From contig JAGQRV010000032.1 of assembly GCA_020425125.1 (NCBI GenBank), positions 1-41,387 of the forward strand: a stretch of DNA of 41,387 nucleotides. Reading direction: 5' to 3'. The DNA comes from Paracoccaceae bacterium. GTDB lineage: Bacteria; Pseudomonadota; Alphaproteobacteria; Rhodobacterales; Rhodobacteraceae. The notes under the pieces are model-generated. The model was given only the letters and a program-made list of their open reading frames with translations. It was not told where the DNA came from and ran no database searches. Every line of letters starts with the position of its first letter. Position 1 is the stretch's first letter. A program made the translations under genes and the position numbers. This document shows, piece by piece, positions 17,111-24,964 of the stretch.

Positions 17111-18285
17111 TCATCCTCTTCGATGGCACCTCCAACGAGATCGAGGAGGACCGCACCAACATCCTCAGGCTCTACGGCACCCTGAAGAAGGAGCCCGAAC
17201 AGATCGTCTGGTACGATCCTGGCGTCGGCACGTTCGGGGCCGACAACGTCTGGTCCCAAGCGTACCGGAAGCTGACCGAGATCTGGGGCCGGCTGACGGG
17301 CTGGGGGCTCGACGCCAATGTGAAGGACGGCTACCGCTTCCTGGTCGAGCATTACGACGACGGAAAGCGTCCCGACGGCCGGCACGAAGATCCCGACCGG
17401 ATCATCCTGTTCGGCTTTTCCCGCGGCGCCTATTCCGCGCGGGTGCTGGCTGGGTTCATCAACGCCTTCGGCCTGATCCACCCGGTCAACCTGAACCTCG
17501 TCGATTACGCGTATCGCGCCTACAAGGGCATCGGGACACGCACGGGCGGCGATCCAGCCGACGCCGCCTTCGCCGAGATCCGGCTCTACGAACGGCTCCT
17601 GCGGCCGAAGCGTCCGGCGATCCATCTGCTCGGTCTCTTCGATACGGTGGCGTCGGTGATCGAACCGGGACGGTTCGGGCCGCGTCTGCGGTCGCATGCG
17701 TTCACCAGCCGAAATCCCTCGGTCGCGGCGGTGCGCCACGCGGTGGCGATCGACGAGCGCCGGACGCTCTTCTCGCCCCAGCTCTGGCCCGAGGACCAGC
17801 CGAACTGGGGCAGCCCGTTCCCAAGCGGAGCGGAAACCCCGCAGGACGTCCGGGAAGTCTGGTTCACCGGCGTGCACGGCGATATCGGCGGCGGCTATCC
17901 CGAGCGGGAAAGCCAGCTTGCCAAGATCCCGCTGGACTGGATGATCGAGGAGACAGAGGCGCTTGGCGTCCGCTACAAGCGCGCGACGGTCGACCGGCTG
18001 GTCCTGGGGCAGGGGCCCGAACCGGGGCACTACGTGGCGCCGGACCCGTTGGCTCGGCCGCACCAGTCGATGAACCTGTTCTGGCGAATTCTGGAATTCG
18101 TGCCGCGCCGGGCCCACGGGACTGTACCGCCCGGCCGGATGTCATGGCGCAGGTGGTACATTCCCGGCGGAGCGCCTCGCCAAATCCCTGACGGCGCACG
18201 CATTCATGCGTCCGTGTCTGCCCGCCGGAACACGCCGCAGGACATCCCCCAACCGAACATTCCCGAGCACTCCAGGCGGACGTGA
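17095..18285 (+). CDS. DUF2235-type alpha/beta hydrolase
   Basis: 396 aa, starting inside the last 16 bases of the GMC gene. The N-terminus '[12 protein letters not shown]' and the nucleophile elbow 'GFSRGAYSAR' (Ser109) are diagnostic of the DUF2235 / Tle1-like lipase fold. Asp183 in 'LFDTVASV' and His261 in 'VHGDIGGGY' can complete the triad. Members include type VI phospholipase effectors and uncharacterised cellular hydrolases. No VgrG, PAAR or immunity gene is near, so an effector role is not supported here, and a metabolic ester hydrolase or a membrane-lipid role is as likely. The last 50 residues are basic and proline-rich without a recognisable domain. It is the final gene of the operon. 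Confidence 0.82.
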   Translation: MARNLIILFDGTSNEIEEDRTNILRLYGTLKKEPEQIVWYDPGVGTFGADNVWSQAYRKLTEIWGRLTGWGLDANVKDGYRFLVEHYDDGKRPDGRHEDPDRIILFGFSRGAYSARVLAGFINAFGLIHPVNLNLVDYAYRAYKGIGTRTGGDPADAAFAEIRLYERLLRPKRPAIHLLGLFDTVASVIEPGRFGPRLRSHAFTSRNPSVAAVRHAVAIDERRTLFSPQLWPEDQPNWGSPFPSGAETPQDVREVWFTGVHGDIGGGYPERESQLAKIPLDWMIEETEALGVRYKRATVDRLVLGQGPEPGHYVAPDPLARPHQSMNLFWRILEFVPRRAHGTVPPGRMSWRRWYIPGGAPRQIPDGARIHASVSARRNTPQDIPQPNIPEHSRRT

Positions 18286-18575
18286 CCTGCCCCGATCGCG
18301 CGACTGCCGACAGGCTTCGTTCAAGCGGCAGAACTGGTGCCCACGCTGGCGTTGGCGCGACGCCTCGGTGGCATGATCCGGTCCGGCGGTCTGCGCGGGG
18401 CGGCAGACTTGTGAGGGGCGTCTGAGTCGGGGTAGCCTGATCATGGTTAACCGAATGTGCGGCCCGATCCGACGCACGGCGGTGTTCTGGTTCCGGTCCA
18501 TTCCATCGATCGTGCGGCCGCTGCGGCTGCGGCTGGCGCAACGACACAAATTTGCCGCAACCGGGGACACGTCAG
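18286..18575. other. Intergenic region before the five-gene cassette
   Basis: 290 bp separate the DUF2235 gene from the ATG of the phosphoesterase gene. It probably holds the promoter of the large cassette. I see a weak -35-like TTGTGA near 18410, but no convincing -10 box and no strong terminator hairpin. A TTG at 18552 could extend the next gene by eight codons, but the ATG at 18576 is preferred because the family-like sequence starts there. Confidence 0.35.
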
Positions 18576-21368
18576 ATGGCCATTCCCTTGGTGCTTGCAG
18601 GTCCCATCCTGCGCCGTGTCGAGCCGGCGCTGCTGTCGGTCTGGATCGCCCTGCGCGAAGCGGCCTCGCTTGAGCTTCTTGTCTGGGAAGGCCGCGCCTC
18701 CAGCGGGCGGTCCGACCCGCTTCTGGCCAGCGCGGCGACGGGGACGCTGCGGCTAGGTGCCGGACTTCATTTGGCTGAAGTGACGATCCAGATTCCCGCG
18801 ACCGCCGGAAAGCTGCTGCAGCCCGACACGCTCTATTCTTATGATCTGAAAATCACCACCGCGGACCAGAATGTGCACGACCTGGCATCGCTCGGCATGC
18901 TTCAGGCGGGTCTGGTCGAGGAGGTGGAGCGGGTGCCGCTCGGCTTCGAGCCCGGCCTTCTGCCCAGCTTCGCGCCGCCGCGGCTTGAGGATCTGAACAT
19001 CCTCTACGGCTCGTGCCGGCGACCGGGACATCCCGATCCCGACGCGCTGGCCATGGTCGATGCGCTGATCTTCGACGACGACCGTTACAAGAACCCGAGC
19101 ACGCGGCCGCATCAACTGTTCCTCGGCGGCGACCAGATCTATGCCGACGATGTGGCCGTGCTGCACATGCTGGTGCTGCAGGATCTGGCCCTGAAGCTGA
19201 TCGGCACCGCGCCGGACGGCAGCCCGGTCGAGCATCTGCGGCTTGACCGGATCCTGGAGCGGAAGCAGGGGCCGGTCGATCCGCTGAACCCTGCGGCAAG
19301 CTATCAGCCGGAGCCGCAAGCAACGACCACGGCCGATCCCGACCTGCCGGCGGACAGGCGCCATTTCCCCGAGGATCTGCGCAAGCCCTGCACCCTGCGG
19401 GACGCGCAGTTCACCTCCAGCGACGGCTCGAACCACATGCTGTCGCTCGGCGAGTTTGCGGCGCTCTACCTGACGGTCTGGAGCAACGCCCTGTGGGGCA
19501 CCGAGATCCCCCTGGTCCGGTTCGCGCCGGATCCCTCGCGTCCGCAGGATACCGTCCCGATCCTCTGGGCCGACGATTCCGAGCTTCCCGAAGCGGGAGG
19601 GATCGTGATGCCGGATCCGGAGTTTCCGCCCCGGATTGCCGGAAGCTTCTATGTCGCGCCCACCACTGCGCAGACGCCGCCGAGCCCCGCCGACGCCCAA
19701 GCCGCCGCCGTGAAGCGGGACGGCGCGTTGCGGCGCCAGCTGAAGGTGCTCCGGGAGTTTCACAAGGGTCTGCCGAAGGTGCAGCGGGTGCTGGCCAACG
19801 TCCCGACCTACATGATCCTCGACGACCACGACGTTACCGACGACTTCTTCCTCAATCCGATCTGGCGCGACCGGGTCCTGACCACCCAGCTGGGCCAGGA
19901 CATCCTGCGCAACGCAATGCTGAGCTATGCGCTGTTCCAGGACTGGGGCAACGTGCCGCTCGACTATCTCGGCGGCCCGAAGGCGGAGCTTCTGACGCTT
20001 GCACCCCGTCTGTTCCCGTCGGGCGCTGCCAAGGGACCCGACCGGACGGCCGCGGACCGGCTGGCAACCCTGTTCGGCCACGATCTGCGCAACCAGCCGA
20101 CGCCGGACGGCCGCTATGCCTCCGTGCGCCCGCCGCTGACCTGGCATTTCACGATCGATGGGCCGAAGCATCGGGCGATCGCGCTCGACAACCGGACGCG
20201 GCGGTCCTACGCGTCGCGCAACGGCCCGCCGGGCAACGTCTCGATCGAGGCGATGCTCGATCAGATCCCGGAACCGCCGCTTCCGGCGGGCCGCGAGATC
20301 CTGATCGTGGTGGCGCCCTTGCAGGTGATCGGTCCGCCGGTGCTCGACGATCTCGTCGCGCCGGCGGCCTACCGTGCCTTCGACCTGAAGGGGCTGTCGT
20401 CGAACTCCGATCTGTCCCCGTCAAGCGCCACCGGCTTGCGCGAGATGGTCGGCACCAATCCCGATGCCATCGAAGCGTGGAGCTTCGACGCGCCGACCTT
20501 CGAGCATTTCCTGGACCGGCTGGAGCCCTATGGCCGTGTGGTGATCCTGTCGGGCGACGTGCATTATTCGTCGGCGACGGTGATGAGCTACTGGCGGGGC
20601 AATGCGGCGCGGCCGGCGCGGTTTGCGCAGTTCACCTCGAGCGGCTTCAAGAACGTGATGCCCTCCTACATCACCTTCGTGGACCGCGGCATCGGCTTCG
20701 CCCAGCAGCTCGTCCGCGCCAATCTGGGCACCGAACGGCTTGGCTGGGACCGGCCTGCCGACGATCTGGTCCTGCTGCCGCAGGGCGCGACATCGGGCGA
20801 TCTGGTGCCGGTGATGCGGGCGCGGCTCGACGCGACGCCCGTGCTTCTGCCGACCTGGGGCTGGCTGGACCGCAACGACCCCGACGCGTCCGTTCCCGAT
20901 CCGGCGCTGACCACGCGGCTCAATCCTGCCGCGCCGCCCGACTGGCGCTGGCGTGTCCGTGTTCTGCGCGACGAACGGAGCGATGACCAGCGGCCCGAGG
21001 CAATCCGCCCGCTGCCGATCGACGAGACGGCGGTCGCCCGGGATCTCGCCGATCCGGCAACGCTGCTGTCGGCCTATCAGACTCTCGCGGCGCGGCATCA
21101 GTTCGCGATGAAGCGGCTGCGCAATGCCCGGCAGTTCCTGTTCCGCGGCAATGTCGGCCGCCTGGTGTTCCGCAGCCATCCAGACGGCCGCCTCGAAGCG
21201 GTGCAGGAGATCTATACTACCTTCACGGCCCCCGACGACGTGGTGCCCCTGGAGCCGACACCCCAGGCGGTGCTGGTGCAGGTCGCGCCGCTCGGCCCCG
21301 AAGACGAGGCGGCCCCCGAACGGCTGCGGGCCAAGGCGATCGAACCATTCCGGCCGGAGGTGGCGTGA
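18576..21368 (+). CDS. PhoD-like metallophosphoesterase, first gene of the cassette
   Basis: 930 aa. Phosphoesterase motifs run in order: 'YGSCRRPGH', 'GGDQIYAD' (Asp186), 'ILDDHDVTDD' (Asp416, Asp417, His418, Asp419) and 'LSGDVHYSSA' (Asp661, His663). This is the pattern of the PhoD-like / alkaline phosphatase D group, which hydrolyses phosphodi- or monoesters with metal ions. The N-terminal 150 residues look like the Fn3-type domain often placed before PhoD domains. Secreted PhoD proteins have a twin-arginine signal, and none is seen here, so this one is probably cytoplasmic or leaves by another route. The last 200 residues are extra and unrecognised. The stop overlaps the next start (TGATG), so its product is coupled to the giant protein that follows. 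Confidence 0.82.
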   Translation: MAIPLVLAGPILRRVEPALLSVWIALREAASLELLVWEGRASSGRSDPLLASAATGTLRLGAGLHLAEVTIQIPATAGKLLQPDTLYSYDLKITTADQNVHDLASLGMLQAGLVEEVERVPLGFEPGLLPSFAPPRLEDLNILYGSCRRPGHPDPDALAMVDALIFDDDRYKNPSTRPHQLFLGGDQIYADDVAVLHMLVLQDLALKLIGTAPDGSPVEHLRLDRILERKQGPVDPLNPAASYQPEPQATTTADPDLPADRRHFPEDLRKPCTLRDAQFTSSDGSNHMLSLGEFAALYLTVWSNALWGTEIPLVRFAPDPSRPQDTVPILWADDSELPEAGGIVMPDPEFPPRIAGSFYVAPTTAQTPPSPADAQAAAVKRDGALRRQLKVLREFHKGLPKVQRVLANVPTYMILDDHDVTDDFFLNPIWRDRVLTTQLGQDILRNAMLSYALFQDWGNVPLDYLGGPKAELLTLAPRLFPSGAAKGPDRTAADRLATLFGHDLRNQPTPDGRYASVRPPLTWHFTIDGPKHRAIALDNRTRRSYASRNGPPGNVSIEAMLDQIPEPPLPAGREILIVVAPLQVIGPPVLDDLVAPAAYRAFDLKGLSSNSDLSPSSATGLREMVGTNPDAIEAWSFDAPTFEHFLDRLEPYGRVVILSGDVHYSSATVMSYWRGNAARPARFAQFTSSGFKNVMPSYITFVDRGIGFAQQLVRANLGTERLGWDRPADDLVLLPQGATSGDLVPVMRARLDATPVLLPTWGWLDRNDPDASVPDPALTTRLNPAAPPDWRWRVRVLRDERSDDQRPEAIRPLPIDETAVARDLADPATLLSAYQTLAARHQFAMKRLRNARQFLFRGNVGRLVFRSHPDGRLEAVQEIYTTFTAPDDVVPLEPTPQAVLVQVAPLGPEDEAAPERLRAKAIEPFRPEVA

Positions 21369-24300
21369 TGGCCGAGCGGGACTTCCTCCAGACCCTGGCC
21401 GACGAGGCGTTGCACTTCTTCGAGGTAATCGGCGCCGCGCTGGAGCGCGATCCTGCTACCGGGGCGCCGTCGATGTTCGAGCAGGCCCTGCGGAAGGATC
21501 TGGGACTGCCGCCCGGACTGCCGGGGCAGGGCGGCGTCAGCTTCCCCACTGCTCGTCTCGATGCGGTGCGGGCCTACCGCGATGCCGCCAACCCCTCGGC
21601 CGAGGCCGGCATGCAGGCGATTGCCGATATCGCCGTCTGCCTCGACGCGCTGATCGGCACCGTCGAGGGGTTCTTTCCTGACGGATCCTTCGACGCGGGG
21701 TCGGGGGCCCAGCAGTTGGCTCATTCCGCCATCGACCTTCTGGCGACCAACTATGTCCGGCTGCGCTGGCCGCGGCTGTTCCTGCTGTTCCAGTTCCTGT
21801 CCTTCTTCGAGGAGGTGACCTCGACCTATGGCGTCGGCAGCGACCGCTTCGGGGACAGCAGCGCCGTGCGCATCGCCACGGCGTTCAAGGCGCTGGGGCT
21901 GTTCCTGTTCAGCCCGGGCAAGGCTTTGGAGCAGATCGACCCCAGCGTCGAGAATCCGCGGGATTATGCGGCGCTGATCGTCGACTTCGCCGTCCGGCTT
22001 GGAGCGATCACCGTCGGCTGGTTCGACCGTGAGAACGAGCGCGGGACGGAGAACGACATCGCCGTGGTGCGCGACGTACTGGTCGGCTGGGACGGACCCG
22101 GCCTCGATGTGGATTCGCCGGTTACCCCCAGCGCCGCCGATTTCGTCTCGGCGCGGATGGTGTCGGTCGCCCTTGGCGGCGAGACCGGCACGACCGGGAG
22201 CGGCGCGGCAGCCGAAGGCCAGATCGCCTTGACCACGACCATGGTCCCCAAGGCCGAGGGCGGCACGGCCTTCTTTCTGGCGCTCGGCGGGTCGGCCGAG
22301 ATCACTCAGGCGCTGGGCCGGCGCTGGAAGTTCACCGTGAAGGCGCGCAGCGACGCCGGGGCGGCCATCCTCGTCGGCGGCGGCACTGACAAGTTCCGTT
22401 TTTCCGGGCCTGCCGATGCCGGCGCGTTCCAGGTCAGCGCCGCCTTCTCCGCCCACCCGCCGGCGCGCAGCGCCGACGACCCGGCGCCGCCGCAGGTCGC
22501 CTTCGCTTTCCCGTCGGTCCGCGGTTCGCGGATCGAGTTCGGCGAGGTCGGTCTGGGGCTTTCGATCGACTCCGCCGGCGCCGAGGTCCTGCTGACCCTG
22601 GCGGATTGTGCCGTGCTGATCGATCCGGCGGACAATGACGGGCTGGTCGCCGAGTTGCTGGGCCGGACGCCGCTGCGTCTGCCGTTCGGAATCGTATCGG
22701 GCCTGTCCAGCCGCCGCGGCTTTGTCTTCGAAGCGTCGGGCCTTCCCGGTCAGGGCACTTCTCCGCTGGCGGGCGGGGGTGGTGCTGCCTTTGCCGCAAC
22801 GATCCCTCTGGGACGCGCCTTCGGGCCGGTGACGGTGCATGAAGTGGCGTTGCGCGTCCTGCAAGGCCCTGCGGAGGCCGCGCCCGAGGACCGCGACGTG
22901 CTGAGCGTGGAGGCCGACACGTCGTTCAGTGCCACGATCGGGCCGGTCTATCTGCGTCTGGACCAACTCGGCCTCAGCGCAAAGGTCGATGGCAGCCTGC
23001 CGCCCGAAGAGCGCAACCTGCGCCTGATCGACCTCGATCTCGGGGTGAAGTTTCCGCGCGGCGTCGCCGTCAATATCGAGACATCGGCGATCTCGGGGGG
23101 CGGCACGATCCAGCATTTCCCGGACCAGGGGCTCTATTTCGGCACCCTCGATTTCGCGCTCAAGGGCGGCACGACGATCCAGGGCATCGGGATGATCGCG
23201 ACGCGCGATCCCGACGGGTCCAAGGGCTTTTCGCTGCTTCTGATCCTGACGGTGGAGTTCGCCCGGCCCTGGCCGCTGGGCATGAATTTCTACCTCGAAG
23301 GCGCGGGAGGCATGATTGCGCTCAATCACAGCTTCGACGTGGAAGCGACGCGCGCGGCGCTGCCCACCGGGCAGTTGCGCAATGTCCTGTTCCCGGCCGA
23401 TCCTGTGCATCGCTCGGCCGAGATCCTGAAGGCCCTGCAGCGCCTTTTCCCGATCCGGCGCGGCAGCCATCTCGCCGGACTGCTGGCGAAGATCGGCTGG
23501 GCCGAGCCGACGCTGATCCGCATGGAACTGGCGCTGCTCTACGAATGGGGCAATCAGCATCGACTGATCGTCCTTGGCCGGGTCAGCGCGGTGCTGCCGC
23601 GGCCGGACGAGGCGATCATCCGGCTGAACATGGATGCGGTCGGGTTGCTCGATTTCGATGCCGGGACCTTTGCGCTCGACGCGGTGCTGTACGATTCCCG
23701 GTTGTGCGGGCGGTTCGTGCTGACGGGCGCAATGGCGATGCGCCTGGCGTGGGAGGGAACGCCCGGCTTCGCCCTGGCTGTCGGCGGCCTGCACCCGAAA
23801 TTCCGCGCCCCGAGCGGCTTTCCCGCAGTCGCGCGATTGCAGCTGGCGCTCACCCAGGGCGACAATCCCTCGCTGATCTGCCAGGCCTATTTCGCGATCA
23901 CGGCGAACACCGTCCAGTTCGGCGCCGACTGTTCGCTCCATGCCGCGGCCTTCGGATTCTCGATCCAGGGAAATGTCGGCTTCGATGTGCTGATCCAGCT
24001 TCTGCCGTTCCACTTCCTGGCCGAGTACCGCGCCAGCGTGCAGCTGAAGCGAGGCAGCCGGAACCTGTTCAAGGTCACGGTCAAGGGAGAGCTGGAGGGA
24101 CCGCTTCCGCTGCGTCTCGCGGGGAAGGCCAGCTTCGAGATCCTGTGGTGCGACTTCTCGGTGTCGTTCGACAAGACGCTGGTGGATGGCGGAACCCCCA
24201 ACGACCTGGTGCCCTTCGATGCGTTCGGGGCGCTGGTCGCGGCGCTTGCCGCCCCGCGGGCCTGGCAGGCGCAGCTGCCCGACGGCGCGAGCCAACTCGT

Positions 24301-24964
24301 GACGGTGCGGCCCGCCGCCGGCCCGTCCGGTGTGCTGCTGCATCCGCTGGGCCGCCTGACCGTGCGCCAGACCGTGGTGCCGCTGGGCCTGACGCGCGAC
24401 ATCGACCGGGTCGGCACCGCCACGCCCACCGGGGCACGCCGCTTCGCCGTGACGGGGGCCCGGATCGGGACCGTGGACCAGACCCGCAGCCCGGTCCGCG
24501 ACCTGTTCGCGCCGGGCCAGTACTTCGACATGACCGATGACGAACGGCTCGCCGCGCCGTCCTTCGAATCGATGGAAGCGGGCGTGGAGATCGGCGAGGG
24601 CGGATACAGTTTCGCGGCGGATGGCGCGGTCGCCTCGCCCTTCGCCTATACCGACATCGTCATCGGCGCGGACGGAACACCCGAATTGCAGCCGGAGCCG
24701 CACATGCAGGATGCGGCGCAGGTGCTCGTCATGACTGCGACCGGGGCCGCGGGACGGGCGCGGGTCAGGCGCACGCTCGGCCGCCGGTTTGCCGCCCCGG
24801 TCCGGGCGGCGGCTCCCGGCCTCGCGCCGGGCGGCTGGGCGGCTATCGAAGTCGCAGCGGCGCAGCCCGTCGCGGCGGGCGTGACCTGGGCCGAGGCCCG
24901 CGCCCGTGCCGCCGATCGGTCCCGCTTCGTCGTGGTGCCGCAAGCGGAACTGGAGATGTCATGA
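21368..24964 (+). CDS. DUF6603-like giant protein of unknown function
   Basis: 1198 aa. No signal peptide, membrane helix or catalytic motif is visible. Residues of about 600-950 are rich in alternating hydrophobic strands and contain 'FYLEGAGGMIALNHSFDVEA' followed by 'LFPADPVHRSAEI' and 'RRGSHLAGLLAKIGW'. I recall these from proteins catalogued as DUF6603; this is memory, not a search. The N-terminal 300 residues are helical, and the C-terminal part is Ala/Pro-rich with 'SRFVVVPQAELEMS' at the end. A long beta-rich core suggests a structural or scaffold protein rather than an enzyme. A GTG three bases before the ATG could also serve as start. The gene overlaps its neighbours by 1 bp upstream and 4 bp downstream. 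Confidence 0.72.
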   Translation: MAERDFLQTLADEALHFFEVIGAALERDPATGAPSMFEQALRKDLGLPPGLPGQGGVSFPTARLDAVRAYRDAANPSAEAGMQAIADIAVCLDALIGTVEGFFPDGSFDAGSGAQQLAHSAIDLLATNYVRLRWPRLFLLFQFLSFFEEVTSTYGVGSDRFGDSSAVRIATAFKALGLFLFSPGKALEQIDPSVENPRDYAALIVDFAVRLGAITVGWFDRENERGTENDIAVVRDVLVGWDGPGLDVDSPVTPSAADFVSARMVSVALGGETGTTGSGAAAEGQIALTTTMVPKAEGGTAFFLALGGSAEITQALGRRWKFTVKARSDAGAAILVGGGTDKFRFSGPADAGAFQVSAAFSAHPPARSADDPAPPQVAFAFPSVRGSRIEFGEVGLGLSIDSAGAEVLLTLADCAVLIDPADNDGLVAELLGRTPLRLPFGIVSGLSSRRGFVFEASGLPGQGTSPLAGGGGAAFAATIPLGRAFGPVTVHEVALRVLQGPAEAAPEDRDVLSVEADTSFSATIGPVYLRLDQLGLSAKVDGSLPPEERNLRLIDLDLGVKFPRGVAVNIETSAISGGGTIQHFPDQGLYFGTLDFALKGGTTIQGIGMIATRDPDGSKGFSLLLILTVEFARPWPLGMNFYLEGAGGMIALNHSFDVEATRAALPTGQLRNVLFPADPVHRSAEILKALQRLFPIRRGSHLAGLLAKIGWAEPTLIRMELALLYEWGNQHRLIVLGRVSAVLPRPDEAIIRLNMDAVGLLDFDAGTFALDAVLYDSRLCGRFVLTGAMAMRLAWEGTPGFALAVGGLHPKFRAPSGFPAVARLQLALTQGDNPSLICQAYFAITANTVQFGADCSLHAAAFGFSIQGNVGFDVLIQLLPFHFLAEYRASVQLKRGSRNLFKVTVKGELEGPLPLRLAGKASFEILWCDFSVSFDKTLVDGGTPNDLVPFDAFGALVAALAAPRAWQAQLPDGASQLVTVRPAAGPSGVLLHPLGRLTVRQTVVPLGLTRDIDRVGTATPTGARRFAVTGARIGTVDQTRSPVRDLFAPGQYFDMTDDERLAAPSFESMEAGVEIGEGGYSFAADGAVASPFAYTDIVIGADGTPELQPEPHMQDAAQVLVMTATGAAGRARVRRTLGRRFAAPVRAAAPGLAPGGWAAIEVAAAQPVAAGVTWAEARARAADRSRFVVVPQAELEMS

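Noticed and set aside
17095-18285. Type VI secretion effector locus
   Set aside because: The DUF2235 fold alone suggests it, but no VgrG, PAAR, chaperone or immunity gene is present, and the gene is embedded in a metabolic operon.
21212-24943. Minus-strand 1243-codon frame opposite the DUF6603-like gene
   Set aside because: It is a very long antisense frame, but its product is rich in Arg, Gly, Gln and His with no domain, and it mirrors a well-supported plus-strand gene in an overlapping operon. G+C-rich coding DNA often gives such frames.
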